Assembly (NCBI RefSeq): GCF_018139145.2
Contig: NC_059471.1
Location: 203,255,494 to 203,319,493, forward strand
Direction: 5' to 3'
DNA length: 64,000 bases
Source: Gymnogyps californianus
Taxonomy: Eukaryota > Chordata > Aves > Accipitriformes > Cathartidae
Part shown: positions 48,401-57,509 of the stretch, piece after piece
Layout: the number at the start of each line of letters is the position of its first letter
How positions within the stretch are numbered: the stretch's first letter is position 1
Notes under the pieces: model-generated
Seen by the model: only the letters and a program-made list of their open reading frames with translations
The model's database searches: none
Told to the model about the DNA's origin: nothing
Position numbers and translations under genes: made by a program

Positions 48401-51400
48401 CAACACCGCTTTTATCAATTTCTTGAGCAACACGGGACGCCAATAAAATCTGCATCCACTTCTAAGAATGTTTTAATATACAACCAAGTATACTTGTAGT
48501 ATTTCATACCTTTATTTTTAACATAAAAAGGATGATCGAGTCTGCATTCTACTGTAAGCAAGCCATCTTCCACTGTGCCAGGATCAAAAGTCAGCTTCAG
48601 CACTGACTCACCAAGGGAAACGCTTTCTTCATGAGAAATCAACTTCAAACCATCAGAACCATAGCCCTGTAAACATACATACAATTCAAAATTTTTCCCC
48701 CAAGAAAAGCATATACCCGTGTATACTATAGGTGTATATTCATCATCTTACGTTATATTAAAGACTACCAACTTTCTAAGTGCTCTTGCTAGAAATTAAT
48801 AGACAATGTATCATTCAAAACACACCTAAATTAATTCAGTTCAGTTGTTTTATAGCAAGATACTCAAATAGTAGAGTGATCAGCTCTAGACAAGTTTAGT
48901 ATAAACCTGTCTTCCTGAGACAGTAATTAAAGGCACAGGGATAACATAAGAAACTAAGTATTTGCTACAGGTGTTGAAATGAATTTATTAGAACTAGCAG
49001 CTACCTTGTAAGGACTCACTGGGAGATTTTCCTCTTTTCCACAGCTTTCAGATCTTGCAAAATCTTCAACATCCTGCCATTCTTTATTGCGTCCTTTATG
49101 GAAGCACAAACGAGAGCCTAATAAATTTTTTTCAAGAAAAAAAAGAAAAAAAGATTAGTGTTATGTAAAAAAGTCTGTGTTACAAAAAAAAAAAATAGAC
49201 AAGACAAAACAAATACTTATTCAATGATACATGTTATTTTACCTTTTAGAAAACAATGCCAAACAGTTGAGGGCCAGGAATGGCACCATCCTAAATCATC
49301 ATCATCTGAAAGTGATGACATGCAGAAAATGCCAGATTCTGATTCACTATTCGCCTATTAAAAAAAGCAAAATGGTGTTGATATCTTACTGCGGAATATT
49401 TTAGGGCTGGTCTTATACGTCTTGAGACACATTCTCTAATTTGCATCTGTGTCATCATTCTGCCTTAAATACTAATAGGAATGTAACATGAAGACAAAGA
49501 TTCAAGGAATGCAGTAAATGTGAATGGAGTATTTTAATTTTCTTTTCTTGAAGTGTGCCATCCTGAAATTTTTGGGTTTCATCCTCTGAGGTTCATTTTG
49601 CACCTATGGATTATCTTATGCTTAGGTACAAGCATTTTACAAGCTATCATTCCTTGGTCATCCACAGAACCACTCAAAGCACATGTTACTCTACAGTCAA
49701 ATTACTGGAAAGCTGTAGGGCCAAGTTGGTTCTAGATAAATCACTGGGAAAAACTCAATGTCTCTAACAGACAAGTTTCAGACACAAATACACAGGAAAG
49801 GGAGAAGCAGGACTGACAGTTTTTACGTGTCTAAAAGGAGATGGTTCCGTGTTTCCTTTTCGAGACAGCAAACAAGTTAATACAATTTTTTAAAGCTTGC
49901 TATAGAAGGAACTACAAGAGAAGCAGAGCTTTCTTAGAATGTGGTATCTTCACAAAAATGTGGACTCTATGATGTAGCACTACAAGCCTACTGTGTTTGG
50001 TAAAAAGAAAAGTAACAGAAAATCTAGCTTAAATAGAAGTGGTATTAGAACTAAACAGATGATTTTTTAGAACTATTTTCTCTTTTCAAACAGCTTAACC
50101 CATTACTCATGCATCTTTATTTATTTTAGAAATGTTTCAGAACAACTCACCCTTTCATGTCTGACTGGTGTTTCATCCAAATCATTCTTGGAGAAGTTAG
50201 GATCATTCTTTGAGGATCCTGGTGGAGGACGTGCATAGGAATGTAAACTTTTGCTTGTAGCTATTATGTGAACAGGAGATGATCTACAATAGAAAAATGT
50301 ATTTTAAAATATCTCAGATTAAGACAACACAAGACTTAGCTGCCATTACTCTAAAATGCATTTAACAAACACTTCTGTTTGCATGAGCTGAATACCAAAT
50401 AAACTTCCCACACACCAATATTCAAATGGGATGATTAAAGGGTGCAAGCTCAGGCAAAGGGAGTATTTAGCATAACTCCTGCATAGCTTCCATATACCAC
50501 CCAAATGACAGTACTACCTCCACATCGGCATCTCCTTGTCACAATGCTGAAGTTTTTACAAATATCTTGAAGTGAATGCCCCATTCTTAGAGTACATAAA
50601 GACATCTGCTCTGTCCTAATGATTAAATCCCAGCTGCATTACTGTTAACAGTACTGCATTTAATTTTCTTATTATAATCCTAAGACCAAAGCCGTACAAT
50701 AAAAGGTGAAGCACAGAAATTTCTAAGATCCCACATTGCTTCTCACAGCCTTATGGAATTTACAGATCACAAATCTGAAATAGTATAGACAAAAAATACA
50801 TTGCATTAGGTTTCCAATTAGCTCTTTTAAAAAAAATCTGAAGTCAGTGCACTAGTAAGTATTGAGAATTTAACGTAACAAATTCATCTTAATTTTTCAT
50901 CTGCTGCTTCACATGAGGTAAATGCCCATCATTTCTGAGCCTTCTGTGGTTAGGCAATGTCCTTATACCATCCTACCTCGTTCATGGCTGGCAATTAAGC
51001 AGCTTTTGCAACAGGCTCTGAAACAAGTCCTGTGCAATCTTCCACAGAAGAATAAAGTTACCATATAGAAAGATCAAAAATAGGCCTCCAGTTCAAAGTC
51101 AGAGGGCGTGAAGAATGAAGGAAATGTTTCTGGAGACATAATATTACGAATCTTAGAGTTTAAAATTGAAATTAATGTCCGTACCTGTTATAAAAAGAGC
51201 ACTGCATCAAAGGACTCTGAGGACTTGTGGCTATATTTGCTAATTCTGTCAACCAGTTCACCCCATTCTCACAAGAATAAGCATTTTCTGAATTGCTGTC
51301 TGAGGTATGTTGGTTCCACGAAGGCCTTGAACATTCCTGATGTGAAACGTCAGCACCAAGCTGAAAAAGTGCAGGTGGGGTAGAATCCGTCTGCACAGCC

Positions 51401-52694
51401 TGTAGTTCAGGAAGATCATCTACGAACAAATGCACAAATTACCATAATTATACCCACTGATAAATTCTAGGTGACACCAAATCTTGCAAATACAAAAGGA
51501 ACCACAATGAAGTAACTAATTTTATTTTCTCATATCACAATTACCAACATTCCACAAACCATATTCATAATACTGACAAAATGGCCACAGAAATAATCAC
51601 ATCTCTAGTCTATTATACATTCATATAAGCAATTTAAGACAAACGTTAAGTAACTAGATAAAAATGTAGTTCTGGTTTTAAAGTTTTTACTAGACTGACT
51701 GGTTTACACAGAATTGCACTGCAGAATTATGCAAAAGTAGCAACATGCTTCACTAAAATACTAAAACATTCAACAAAAAGCAACTGAATTAATCTGTCCT
51801 AGCAGGTGTGACACTAAAAATGATCAACATCAGGGGCTGTACAAGGTAAAAGTCTTCCATGTTTCCACCAGGGAACTGGAATTAAATAACTCAGAAGTCA
51901 TGAAAGCTAGGTATACAGCCTGGTAGTGGTGAATTCCTATCAATAATCTACACATTTCACGTTATATAGAATAGCAGAAGAGAGCCCAGCTTGTTAACAG
52001 AAGTCTGTGTAACATGCTCTTGTAACTAAGTATTGTTATTCTTAATCACTCCATGACTTCAATTAAATGTCTTAATATTTCATTGATTAGATCAATACTT
52101 CCTAATGTACATGTTATTTTTCTCCAACATATAAGAACTGAAGTTAAATGTTCCTCTAGCCCAGAATCTCTATTTGCAGCTGACCTAAAGCAGCATAATT
52201 TCCCTTTAGGAGGAGCTCTTGAGCTTTCTGTTTGTTATTCTTGTGCCAAAAAAAGCTGCTCTGGAGATTAGGAGCAGAAATTTGTAGCTGTGAGTTCAAG
52301 AACACATTTAAGTCAACAGGCTAGCGTGTCAGAACTAGGAATGGGTTAAAGGGAAAAGTAACTGCAAAATAAGACCTTCAGATGTCCCAATTCACTGTCA
52401 CATTCCCTGCCCTACTTAAGTTAAAAATCAGCAATCTCATTCAGTCAGCTTCCAGTAATTTCACTATAGGAAAACTATAACAAACTTCAGAATTTGGCTG
52501 CTTCTTAAAAAGTCACGTTATTTACCAAGTTCCATGTGTTCATCACAGGATGCATATCCAGGAGAAGAGGGCAGGTTTTCATTACACTTCAGCAACTCCA
52601 GTGACTCATTCATCCCTGAAGTTCTCTTGTCCACTACCAGAAGGAGTTTCTGAACTGCATTAGGCATTTGATTTGTCTTCACTTCCCACACCAT
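39414..52694 (-). CDS. HBP1: HBP1, HMG-box transcription factor 1 (complete coding region)
   Basis: HBP1 is a nuclear, mostly repressive transcription factor that binds RB-family proteins and SIN3 and restrains cell-cycle genes and Wnt/TCF output. Coding exons, in gene order: 52526-52694, 51185-51419, 50151-50283, 49243-49354, 49005-49117, 48510-48666, 47806-47950, 45053-45382, 41087-41228 and 39414-39431. They total 1554 nt, or 517 residues plus TAA; human HBP1 is about 514. Seen in the protein: an N-terminal region with WLTELANIATSPQSPLMQCS; an acidic SLSDDDDLGW stretch at about 194-202; an AXH domain at about 205-345; a Ser-rich linker (about 363-435); and an HMG box at about 436-505 (KRPMNAFMLFAKKYR ... 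ISVILGDRWKKM). The start MVWEVKTNQ matches mammals and has a good context (A at -3, G at +4). Confidence 0.97.
39432..45052 (-). other. HBP1 introns 10 and 9 (around exon 41087-41228), no gene seen
   Basis: Two introns (39432-41086 and 41229-45052) flank the second HMG-box exon. They are AT-rich with no recognisable transposon, RNA gene or nested gene. Open frames such as the 128-codon one at 42551-42937 (minus strand) resemble no family and have no supporting splice sites. Confidence 0.7.
41087..41228 (-). CDS. HBP1: HBP1 coding exon 10 (second half of HMG box)
   Basis: The exon is 142 bp with acceptor cttgcag and donor GTATGT. It encodes AISVILGDRWKKMKNEERRM, YTLEAKALAEEQKRLNPDCW and KRKRTNS. 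The KRKR cluster after the box is a likely nuclear-localisation signal. If the donor is not used, the frame adds only V-C-L and stops. Confidence 0.95.
45053..45382 (-). CDS. HBP1: HBP1 coding exon 9 (linker and first half of HMG box)
   Basis: At 330 bp this is the largest HBP1 coding exon, with acceptor cttgtag and donor GTAATG. It encodes YDFTPMDSSAVYVLSSMARQ, RRASLSCGG, a Ser-rich linker and NKCKRPMNAFMLFAKKYRVE before YTQMYPGKDN. The HMG-box intron falls just after KDN, within the Arg codon before AISVILGD. Confidence 0.97.
45982..45999 (-). promoter_or_regulatory. Candidate CTCF motif
   Basis: On the minus strand the sequence reads TGTCACTAGAGGGCAGA, a good match to the CTCF core CCACNAGRGGGCRS apart from one position (TCAC for CCAC). 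It lies in HBP1 intron 8. No occupancy data are available from sequence alone. Confidence 0.4.
47179..47265 (-). mobile_element. CR1 LINE 3'-end fragment
   Basis: The + strand reads as the reverse complement of a CR1 3' end: agaatcttagaataattta, then acgttggacaggacctctga and a 'ggttatctggttgaacctct' block, then 'gctcaaagcaaggcaaac'. This corresponds to the avian CR1 motif 'gaatcatagaat...ggttggaagggacctctggagatcatct...ccaacc'. Only about 85 bp is recognisable, so it is old and 5'-truncated. It is intronic in HBP1. Confidence 0.75.
47806..47950 (-). CDS. HBP1: HBP1 coding exon 8 (end of AXH domain)
   Basis: The exon is 145 bp with acceptor cttcag and donor GTAATT. It encodes WSSFYPSLTVVQHGIPCCEM, HLGDLCLPPGHPDAINFDDS and GVFDTFK, then two bases of a Ser codon. 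It is not open long enough on its own to stand out. The splice sites and protein match are unambiguous. Confidence 0.95.
48510..48666 (-). CDS. HBP1: HBP1 coding exon 7 (AXH domain)
   Basis: The exon is 157 bp with acceptor tttacag and donor GTATGA. It encodes GYGSDGLKLISHEESVSLGE, SVLKLTFDPGTVEDGLLTVE and CRLDHPFYVKNK. This is a near-verbatim match to the AXH core of mammalian HBP1. Confidence 0.96.
49005..49117 (-). CDS. HBP1: HBP1 coding exon 6 (AXH domain)
   Basis: The exon is 113 bp with acceptor ttattag and donor GTAGCT. It encodes SRLCFHKGRNKEWQDVEDFA then RSESCGKEENLPVSPYK. The LCFHKG..KEWQDVEDFAR core is conserved. It was found from splice sites and homology. The intron to its right is only 125 bp (49118-49242). 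Confidence 0.92.
49243..49354 (-). CDS. HBP1: HBP1 coding exon 5 (start of AXH domain)
   Basis: The exon is 112 bp with acceptor aataggcgaatag read as ag before GCG, and donor GTAAAA. It encodes ANSESESGIFCMSSLSDDDD then LGWCHSWPSTVWHCFLK. The acidic run precedes the first strand of the AXH domain. The 796 bp intron to its right (49355-50150) holds nothing recognisable. Confidence 0.95.
50151..50283 (-). CDS. HBP1: HBP1 coding exon 4
   Basis: The exon is 133 bp with acceptor tattgtag and donor GTGAGT, ending in phase 0. It encodes SSPVHIIATSKSLHSYARPP then PGSSKNDPNFSKNDLDETPV and RHER. The PVHIIATSKSLHSYARPPP part is conserved. The SKNDPNFSKNDLD part differs from the mammalian sequence as I remember it. 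Confidence 0.95.
51185..51419 (-). CDS. HBP1: HBP1 coding exon 3
   Basis: The exon is 235 bp with acceptor ttcgtag and donor GTACGG. It encodes DDLPELQAVQTDS ... NWLTELANIATSPQSPLMQ and CSFYN, ending two bases into an Arg codon. The conserved WLTELANIATSPQSPLMQCS block sits here. The intron to its left (50284-51184) holds nothing recognisable. Confidence 0.95.
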
Positions 52695-52718
52695 GTTAGG
52701 ATGCTCCAAAGTATCTGA
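52526..52718 (-). CDS. HBP1: HBP1 exon 2, with the usual start codon
   Basis: The acceptor ctctttaaag lies just right of 52718 and the donor GTAAAT just left of 52526. The first 24 nt (52718-52695) are 5' UTR with no stop in the coding frame. ATG is at 52694-52692. The exon encodes residues 1-56 (MVWEVKTNQMPNAVQKLL ... CDEHMEL) plus one base of an Asp codon. Confidence 0.95.
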
Positions 52719-55700
52719 CTTTAAAGAGACAGAGGTTAAAAATTTGTATACACATAAACTGTTTTAAGTTGCATCTGACAGGCTACTTCATTACCAGAAC
52801 CCTAAATCCTTCATAATCTGTTGAGAATCACAGCGTAACTTAGCTTGAAAGGGACCTCTAGAGATGATCTGGTACAATCCCTGCAGAAAGCAGAGCCAAC
52901 TCTGAAGTCAGATGAGGCTGACTGGGGCCCTGGCCACTCGAGTGTCTAGTGTCTTGAAGGATGGAGATTCCCTGACACTTCTCAGGAACCTGTTCCAGTG
53001 ACCACTCTTGCTGTAAAGAAGATGTTCCTTATGTGAAGTTTGAACTTCCTTTGCCACAGCCTGTGCCCATTGCCTCCAAGAGTCTGTGGTCATCTCCCCA
53101 ACCACCACTCAAGTCAAGGTAAACAACATTCACTTGGTACCCTGAGCCACGCATCCCATCACAGAAGGCAATGAGGTGGGTCAGACAAGATTTGCCTTTG
53201 GTTAATCCATCCTGGCTATTTCCAGTCACCTTCTTGCCTTCTAAGAGCCAAGATATGGCTGTCAGGAGGATCTGCTCCACAATCTTCCTGCAGGCTAAGG
53301 TTAGGCTGACCAGCCTGTAGTTTCCCCACACCCTCCTCCTTGAAGCCAGGTGTGACATTTTCTTTTTTCCAGTTATAGGGAGCCCTCCCACGACCAAATC
53401 CACTGCCTTTTGGAGACCATCCTCACAATGACACTGGCCAGCTCCCCCTGACACATCCCATCCGGTCTCACTGACCCGTATGTGGCTGGCTCACAGAACT
53501 GGCCTGCCCCTAACTTGCTCTTCCTCTACTGTAGACAGAGAAGTATCTCGCTCTGTCAGATGCGTGTTGCTAGGCCCAGGGACTCAAGGAACCTGGAAAC
53601 AGGCCTTGCAAATAAAGACCAAAGCAAAGACGATGTCGTTCTCAACCTTTTGACATCAGGTCTCTTACGCCATTTAGCATCAGGCCCATGTTTTCCCCAG
53701 TTGCCCTTTCACCATTGGTGTATCTGCAGAAGCTTTTTTCACCGCCCTTCATATCCCTTGCTATCTCAACTCTAGGTATAGTCTCAAACACATTTGACTG
53801 CTAACATCCTTAACTGTGTTGTAAATGGAAAGAAAAAGAAGCCTCTACTAGGAGATTTCACTACAGTTTCATCTCCCCAAATCCCAGTACTGTAACATTT
53901 ATACCAAAAGAAATACTTTAGATCGTCTTCTGCAGTCAGAGAACTGTGCGATTATTCTACACAACCACTGCCTCTAAAGGCTGGAAAATAAAGGTTATTC
54001 CATCTTTACTAATCTGGTTATCTACTGTTTTTTTCAGATGATGATGAATTAAAGCTACCATAACATGATTACCTTGTACTTTAATGAAGTGTCATTGAAA
54101 AAGTAATCATGAGTCCCTCAGAAAAGAGCAGAAAACACAGCTTAGTAAGAAGAAAATCTGAAGTCTACCACATGCAGGTCCACTAAGTAAGCTATCGTGC
54201 ACATTAGAGAAATACAAACAATAGCTAAAAACAGCCTAGTATTTTCATATGAAACAGTAAGCCTATAATCCTAGAAGTTCCCTTAGTGTAATGCATAAAA
54301 AGCCATCTGATAACAATTATAAAAAAACCCAGCTTTACTTTAATATACAGTTAAAGGGTATTGTGTGTATACAGCCAACAGTAACAATATTCCACGTTTT
54401 TACTCATTCTGTGAATTTGTTTCATTCATTTTGCAGCTTGTCCTGTACATAATATAGTTCAGACATAACCCTTTGAATTACATACTGGCCCTACCAGAAG
54501 AGGCCTGACCTAAGCAGTACATTTTTTTTTTTTACTGGAAAATTTATAACCTTCTCATCTCCTGATCTTTCACATACATGCAAAATTTACATAAACTTGC
54601 ATTCCAAACATAAAAAGATGCTTAATTCTACCCAAATGGCACTACTACAAAAGCCACAACAGTGTAATTCTGATTTTAAGGAGGTGGAGAGGGAAGGTAA
54701 GAGAAATGAGAACATACAATCAAATAAACTATCAATGGCACGTATATTTCGCCTCTAAGCAGCATCTTTAATGCAAATTGTTTCTCTGTCATCCATGAGG
54801 GACAGCAGAATTACAGAACACCACAAGAGCAGAAAGCTCAGTCATTTCTGAACAGAAAAATCAGACCTCAGTAGTACAGGTCAGGACCTTGATGATTATC
54901 TCCAAGTAATCAACTCTGAAAAGCCACTCCTTGTTTTTCTGGCCTGTCTACGTCCTTCCTTTCCCCCCTTCTGCCTTGTTTTTCCCTCTATTTTTTCTCT
55001 CTTCCTTTCCCATTTTCCTGCCAAAATGAACGAGCCAACTTATTTTGGGAATGTTACCTTCTCCTTGCTTCCTGCCAGCTGCCAAGATTTGAAAGTACCT
55101 CTCCTGGTATCCCAACACACTGAAGGTCAGAGATAAGGTACAGATACGACACACTAGTCTGACAAGAAAGATACTTGTTTGAGAAATGAATTGTTCTTCC
55201 AAGTCACAAGAACTTCTCTAAACCAAAGTCACCTGTGTACAAAAGCGGAAAAATCTCTAACAAATGAATTAAAAACAAAAAAAGTGCCCAACTTTACTTT
55301 TCAATTTTCTTATTCTACTTGATTAAAGCCTGCTTTGGACATCACGTGCTTCTGTTGTCCCCAGCCTTTCAATGTTTTGGAACATTAAGGGGAATGGTCA
55401 TTAATAAGCTTGTAAAGATTTTTTTTTTTTTTAATTCAACTTCACGTTCAAAACTTGTTGTGACAGATGTTTTCTAGAAGTATGCTTCACAGGACTATAA
55501 TTACTGCCATTTTCTTTAAAGGCTAAATGAATTTATTTATGTATTTGTGCTTTAAAATAAGTCAATTTGTCACGCTAAAACAAATGGCAATATTAACAAA
55601 GAGCTTATTAATTAAACCATGTCTATTTTTGAAGGACAAAAATAAATTCAGGACAAAAGTAAATAAAGACTGTGGCTGAGAAGGGGTTCAGCAGGAACTG

Positions 55701-56190
55701 GGCAGCATCCACCCAAACCGCACTGTGCAGGAATGCCTGGGTGGAAGTGCTTCCCGTGGTTTTTGCCTTCTTTCCCCCAACCTACCGCCGAAGTCTCAGG
55801 CAAGGTCTATGCCTGCAGCAATTCACTGGATGGAGTTTAGTATGGAGAACAGCTTCTCCAAGCAAAACACAACATACTGGCAAGACTGGATCTACACCAG
55901 GGACTTTTATTGGCACGGCTGCCTGATCACAGCTCCTCGCTCCACATCCCCGACTCGCACAGCTGTGCCAGAAAAACGCTGCAGAGGCACAGCCTCGGAG
56001 GAGCACAGAACATGATTCACGATGTTTTTGCAAAGACGGCCTTGTAGCATTACACAGGCCGAACCGTAGCTTCTACCCAACTCCATCGGATGTCTTCCCC
56101 CCCCAGGAGGGCCGCGGAGGAGGCACTGCCCTCCCCGCACCATGTAAACGCCCGCCGCAGAACAAACATTACTTTAGTTACATAAGGAAG
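52719..56190 (-). other. HBP1 intron 1, with a CR1 element
   Basis: AT-rich sequence lies between the start-codon exon and the CpG island. It contains the CR1 copy at about 52,829-53,470 and otherwise nothing recognisable. A T-run occurs at about 54,522-54,533. The small open frames at 54,948-55,202 and 55,672-56,015 look like chance. Confidence 0.65.
52829..53470 (-). mobile_element. CR1 LINE copy, reverse-transcriptase remnant joined to 3' end (internally deleted)
   Basis: On the minus strand, 53454-53100 encodes a broken CR1 reverse transcriptase. Visible motifs are GNYRLVSLT, KIVEQILLTAISWLLEGKKV, DGLTKGKSCLTHLIAF and VVYLDLS, against the family NYRPVSLTS...GFTKGKSCLTNLIAF...VVYLDFSKAFD. 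Upstream of NYR the frame is shifted. After YLDLS the sequence jumps to the CR1 3' terminal region (gaggcaatgggcacagg; 'cactggaacaggttcctgag'; 'gatcatctctagaggtccct'), ending near 52829 at the typical gtgattct end. Most of the palm and thumb region is therefore deleted, and the copy is dead. It lies in HBP1 intron 1 in the same orientation as the gene. Confidence 0.9.
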
Positions 56191-56410
56191 ATATTTACAG
56201 CTGAATTAAAGGCGCGTGAGCACGCATCAGTATGTGACCCGCGGGCGACGGACGCGGGCGGCCGGCCGGAGGGGAGCCCCATCCCCTGCCAGAGCCTCTT
56301 CCATTGGGCCCCCCCGCCGCCGGGTAGCCCCCGGGCCCGCAGCCGCCCCGCGGCTGTGCCGAGGCCGCGCCCGGGAGCGCGCTCCCCCCCCCTACCCCCC
56401 CGCCCACACT

Positions 56411-56425
56411 CACACACACACACAC
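56411..56425. repeat. (CA)n microsatellite
   Basis: Seven and a half CA units at the left part of the CpG island. Confidence 0.8.
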
Positions 56426-56482
56426 GCCCGTCATGTGATCCCCGCCTGGACGCTGCCCTTGTTTATAAACTTCTGCCGGCAC

Positions 56483-56494
56483 CGCGCATGCGCG
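56483..56494. promoter_or_regulatory. NRF1 palindrome
   Basis: CGCGCATGCGCG is a perfect palindrome containing the NRF1 core GCGCATGCGC. It is 13 bp right of another palindrome, GTTTATAAAC at 56461-56470. Confidence 0.6.
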
Positions 56495-56929
56495 CAAGGC
56501 CCCATTCATTCAGAACTGCGTAACAGCTCGGCCCGGCCGGGGGGGAGGCGGCGGGGGCGCCCCCCCCTCCCGCCCCGCGCGCTCCCGGAGCCCGCCGCCC
56601 GCCGTTACCCCCCCGGCGGGGCCGCCCACTGTGCCGGCGCGGCTCTCACCTGGCTCCGAGTTCGCCCCCCCGCCCCCCCCCCCCGCTTCCCCAAACAGCC
56701 GCTGCTTTTCGCGGCGGGGCAGGGCGGCCTCGCTCCGACAGACCGGGGCAGGCGGGCGCTCCCCGGGGAAAAAAAGGGGGCTCACCCGCTCTACTTCGCT
56801 TGCTTTCGCGGCCTGGCGCTGCAGCTAAAGGGCCCCAAGGGGGGCCGGCGCCCCCGCGCACCCCGCGGGTTTCAGCTCAGCGGTGCGAGAGGGTGGCGGC
56901 TCCGCCGGGCCGGCGAGGGAAGGCGCCCA

Positions 56930-56937
56930 GTAAACAA
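56930..56937. promoter_or_regulatory. FOXO element GTAAACAA (second copy)
   Basis: A second perfect copy of the FOXO element, in a very GC-rich setting where an AT-rich octamer is unexpected. It is just inside intron 1 of the HBP1 model. Confidence 0.5.
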
Positions 56938-57095
56938 TGTCCGAGCTCCCGCCGCCGCCGCCAAAAGCCAGCACCCAACGGCCTCCTCGGCCTGCGGCCG
57001 TCGCCGCTCCCCTCCGGCCCGGCGGACCCCGTCCGTCCCCTGCCGGGGCCTCGCAGCCCCCCAAAAGCAGCAGCTCCAAACTTTGTAGCACTTAC

Positions 57096-57230
57096 CAAAC
57101 CCGTCGCCATTACCAAATTCCCCTCGGCTCCCCCCCCGCCCCCCGCCTTCTCCCCACACCGGAGTCCCGCCAGAGCCTGGCGGAGCCCGGTCCCCGAGTG
57201 GTCGAAGACGACGTTGCTCAAGCCGCAGCC
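57096..57230 (-). other. HBP1: Candidate HBP1 exon 1 (5' UTR, possible alternative start)
   Basis: The left end is a strong donor on the minus strand (TTTG|GTAAGTGC). The right end is arbitrary: it is placed just inside the NF-Y box at 57236-57244, as the start site is unknown. An ATG at 57110-57108 (G at -3, G at +4) is followed by four codons and then the donor. Spliced to the exon at 52718 it stays in frame with the usual HBP1 start, giving MATGLSDTLEHPN before MVWEVK. A second donor-like site at 56649 may serve another first exon. Confidence 0.5.
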
Positions 57231-57235
57231 GCTTC

Positions 57236-57244
57236 CTATTGGCT
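57236..57244 (-). promoter_or_regulatory. CCAAT box (NF-Y)
   Basis: The minus strand reads GCCAATAGG around a CCAAT core at 57242-57238. It is positioned between the ZNF143 element and the candidate exon 1 donor. Confidence 0.55.
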
Positions 57245-57351
57245 GCCTGGCCTGCCTATCAGGAATCCACCCGGAGGGCGGACATGTTTTGACTCTCCTG
57301 CGCAGCGGATTGCACCGCGTTGCACATCAATCACCCCCAGACAGCGCCCCG

Positions 57352-57361
57352 ATTGGCCAAT
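57352..57361. promoter_or_regulatory. Palindromic double CCAAT box (NF-Y)
   Basis: ATTGGCCAAT is a perfect 10-bp palindrome with CCAAT on both strands. It lies 23 bp from the ZNF143 element, in the HBP1 promoter region. Confidence 0.6.
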
Positions 57362-57383
57362 GCCTCCGCTGGCTCGCGGAGGG

Positions 57384-57402
57384 GCATTCTGGGAGCTGTA
57401 GT
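57384..57402 (-). promoter_or_regulatory. ZNF143/SBF element
   Basis: The minus strand reads ACTACAGCTCCCAGAATGC, a perfect fit to the ZNF143 consensus ACTACAnnTCCCAnnATGC. Such elements typically lie within about 100-200 bp of start sites of CpG-island genes. Confidence 0.85.
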
Positions 57403-57483
57403 CTTCGCCGCCGCCACCGCCTGCCAACTTGGACGCGATAAGACGACAGCCCCCAGGATGCCCCGCGCGGCGCTCGGCTGATA

Positions 57484-57491
57484 GTAAACAA
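57484..57491. promoter_or_regulatory. FOXO element GTAAACAA
   Basis: A perfect DAF-16/FOXO binding element (TTGTTTAC on the minus strand) within the CpG island, about 80 bp upstream of the ZNF143 element relative to HBP1. HBP1 has been described as a FOXO-responsive gene in mammals. Confidence 0.55.
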
Positions 57492-57503
57492 GAGTCATAG
57501 GGA

Positions 57504-57509
57504 CACGTG
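57504..57509. promoter_or_regulatory. CACGTG E-box
   Basis: CACGTG within the palindrome ACACGTGT (57503-57510), 12 bp from the upstream FOXO element. It would suit USF, MYC or MITF-type factors. Confidence 0.4.

Noticed and set aside
56216..57088. 290-codon open frame on the + strand in the CpG island
   Set aside because: GC-rich DNA rarely contains stops. The product is a low-complexity Pro/Arg/Ala/Gly string with no domain, and similar frames open on the other strand. It overlaps the HBP1 promoter.
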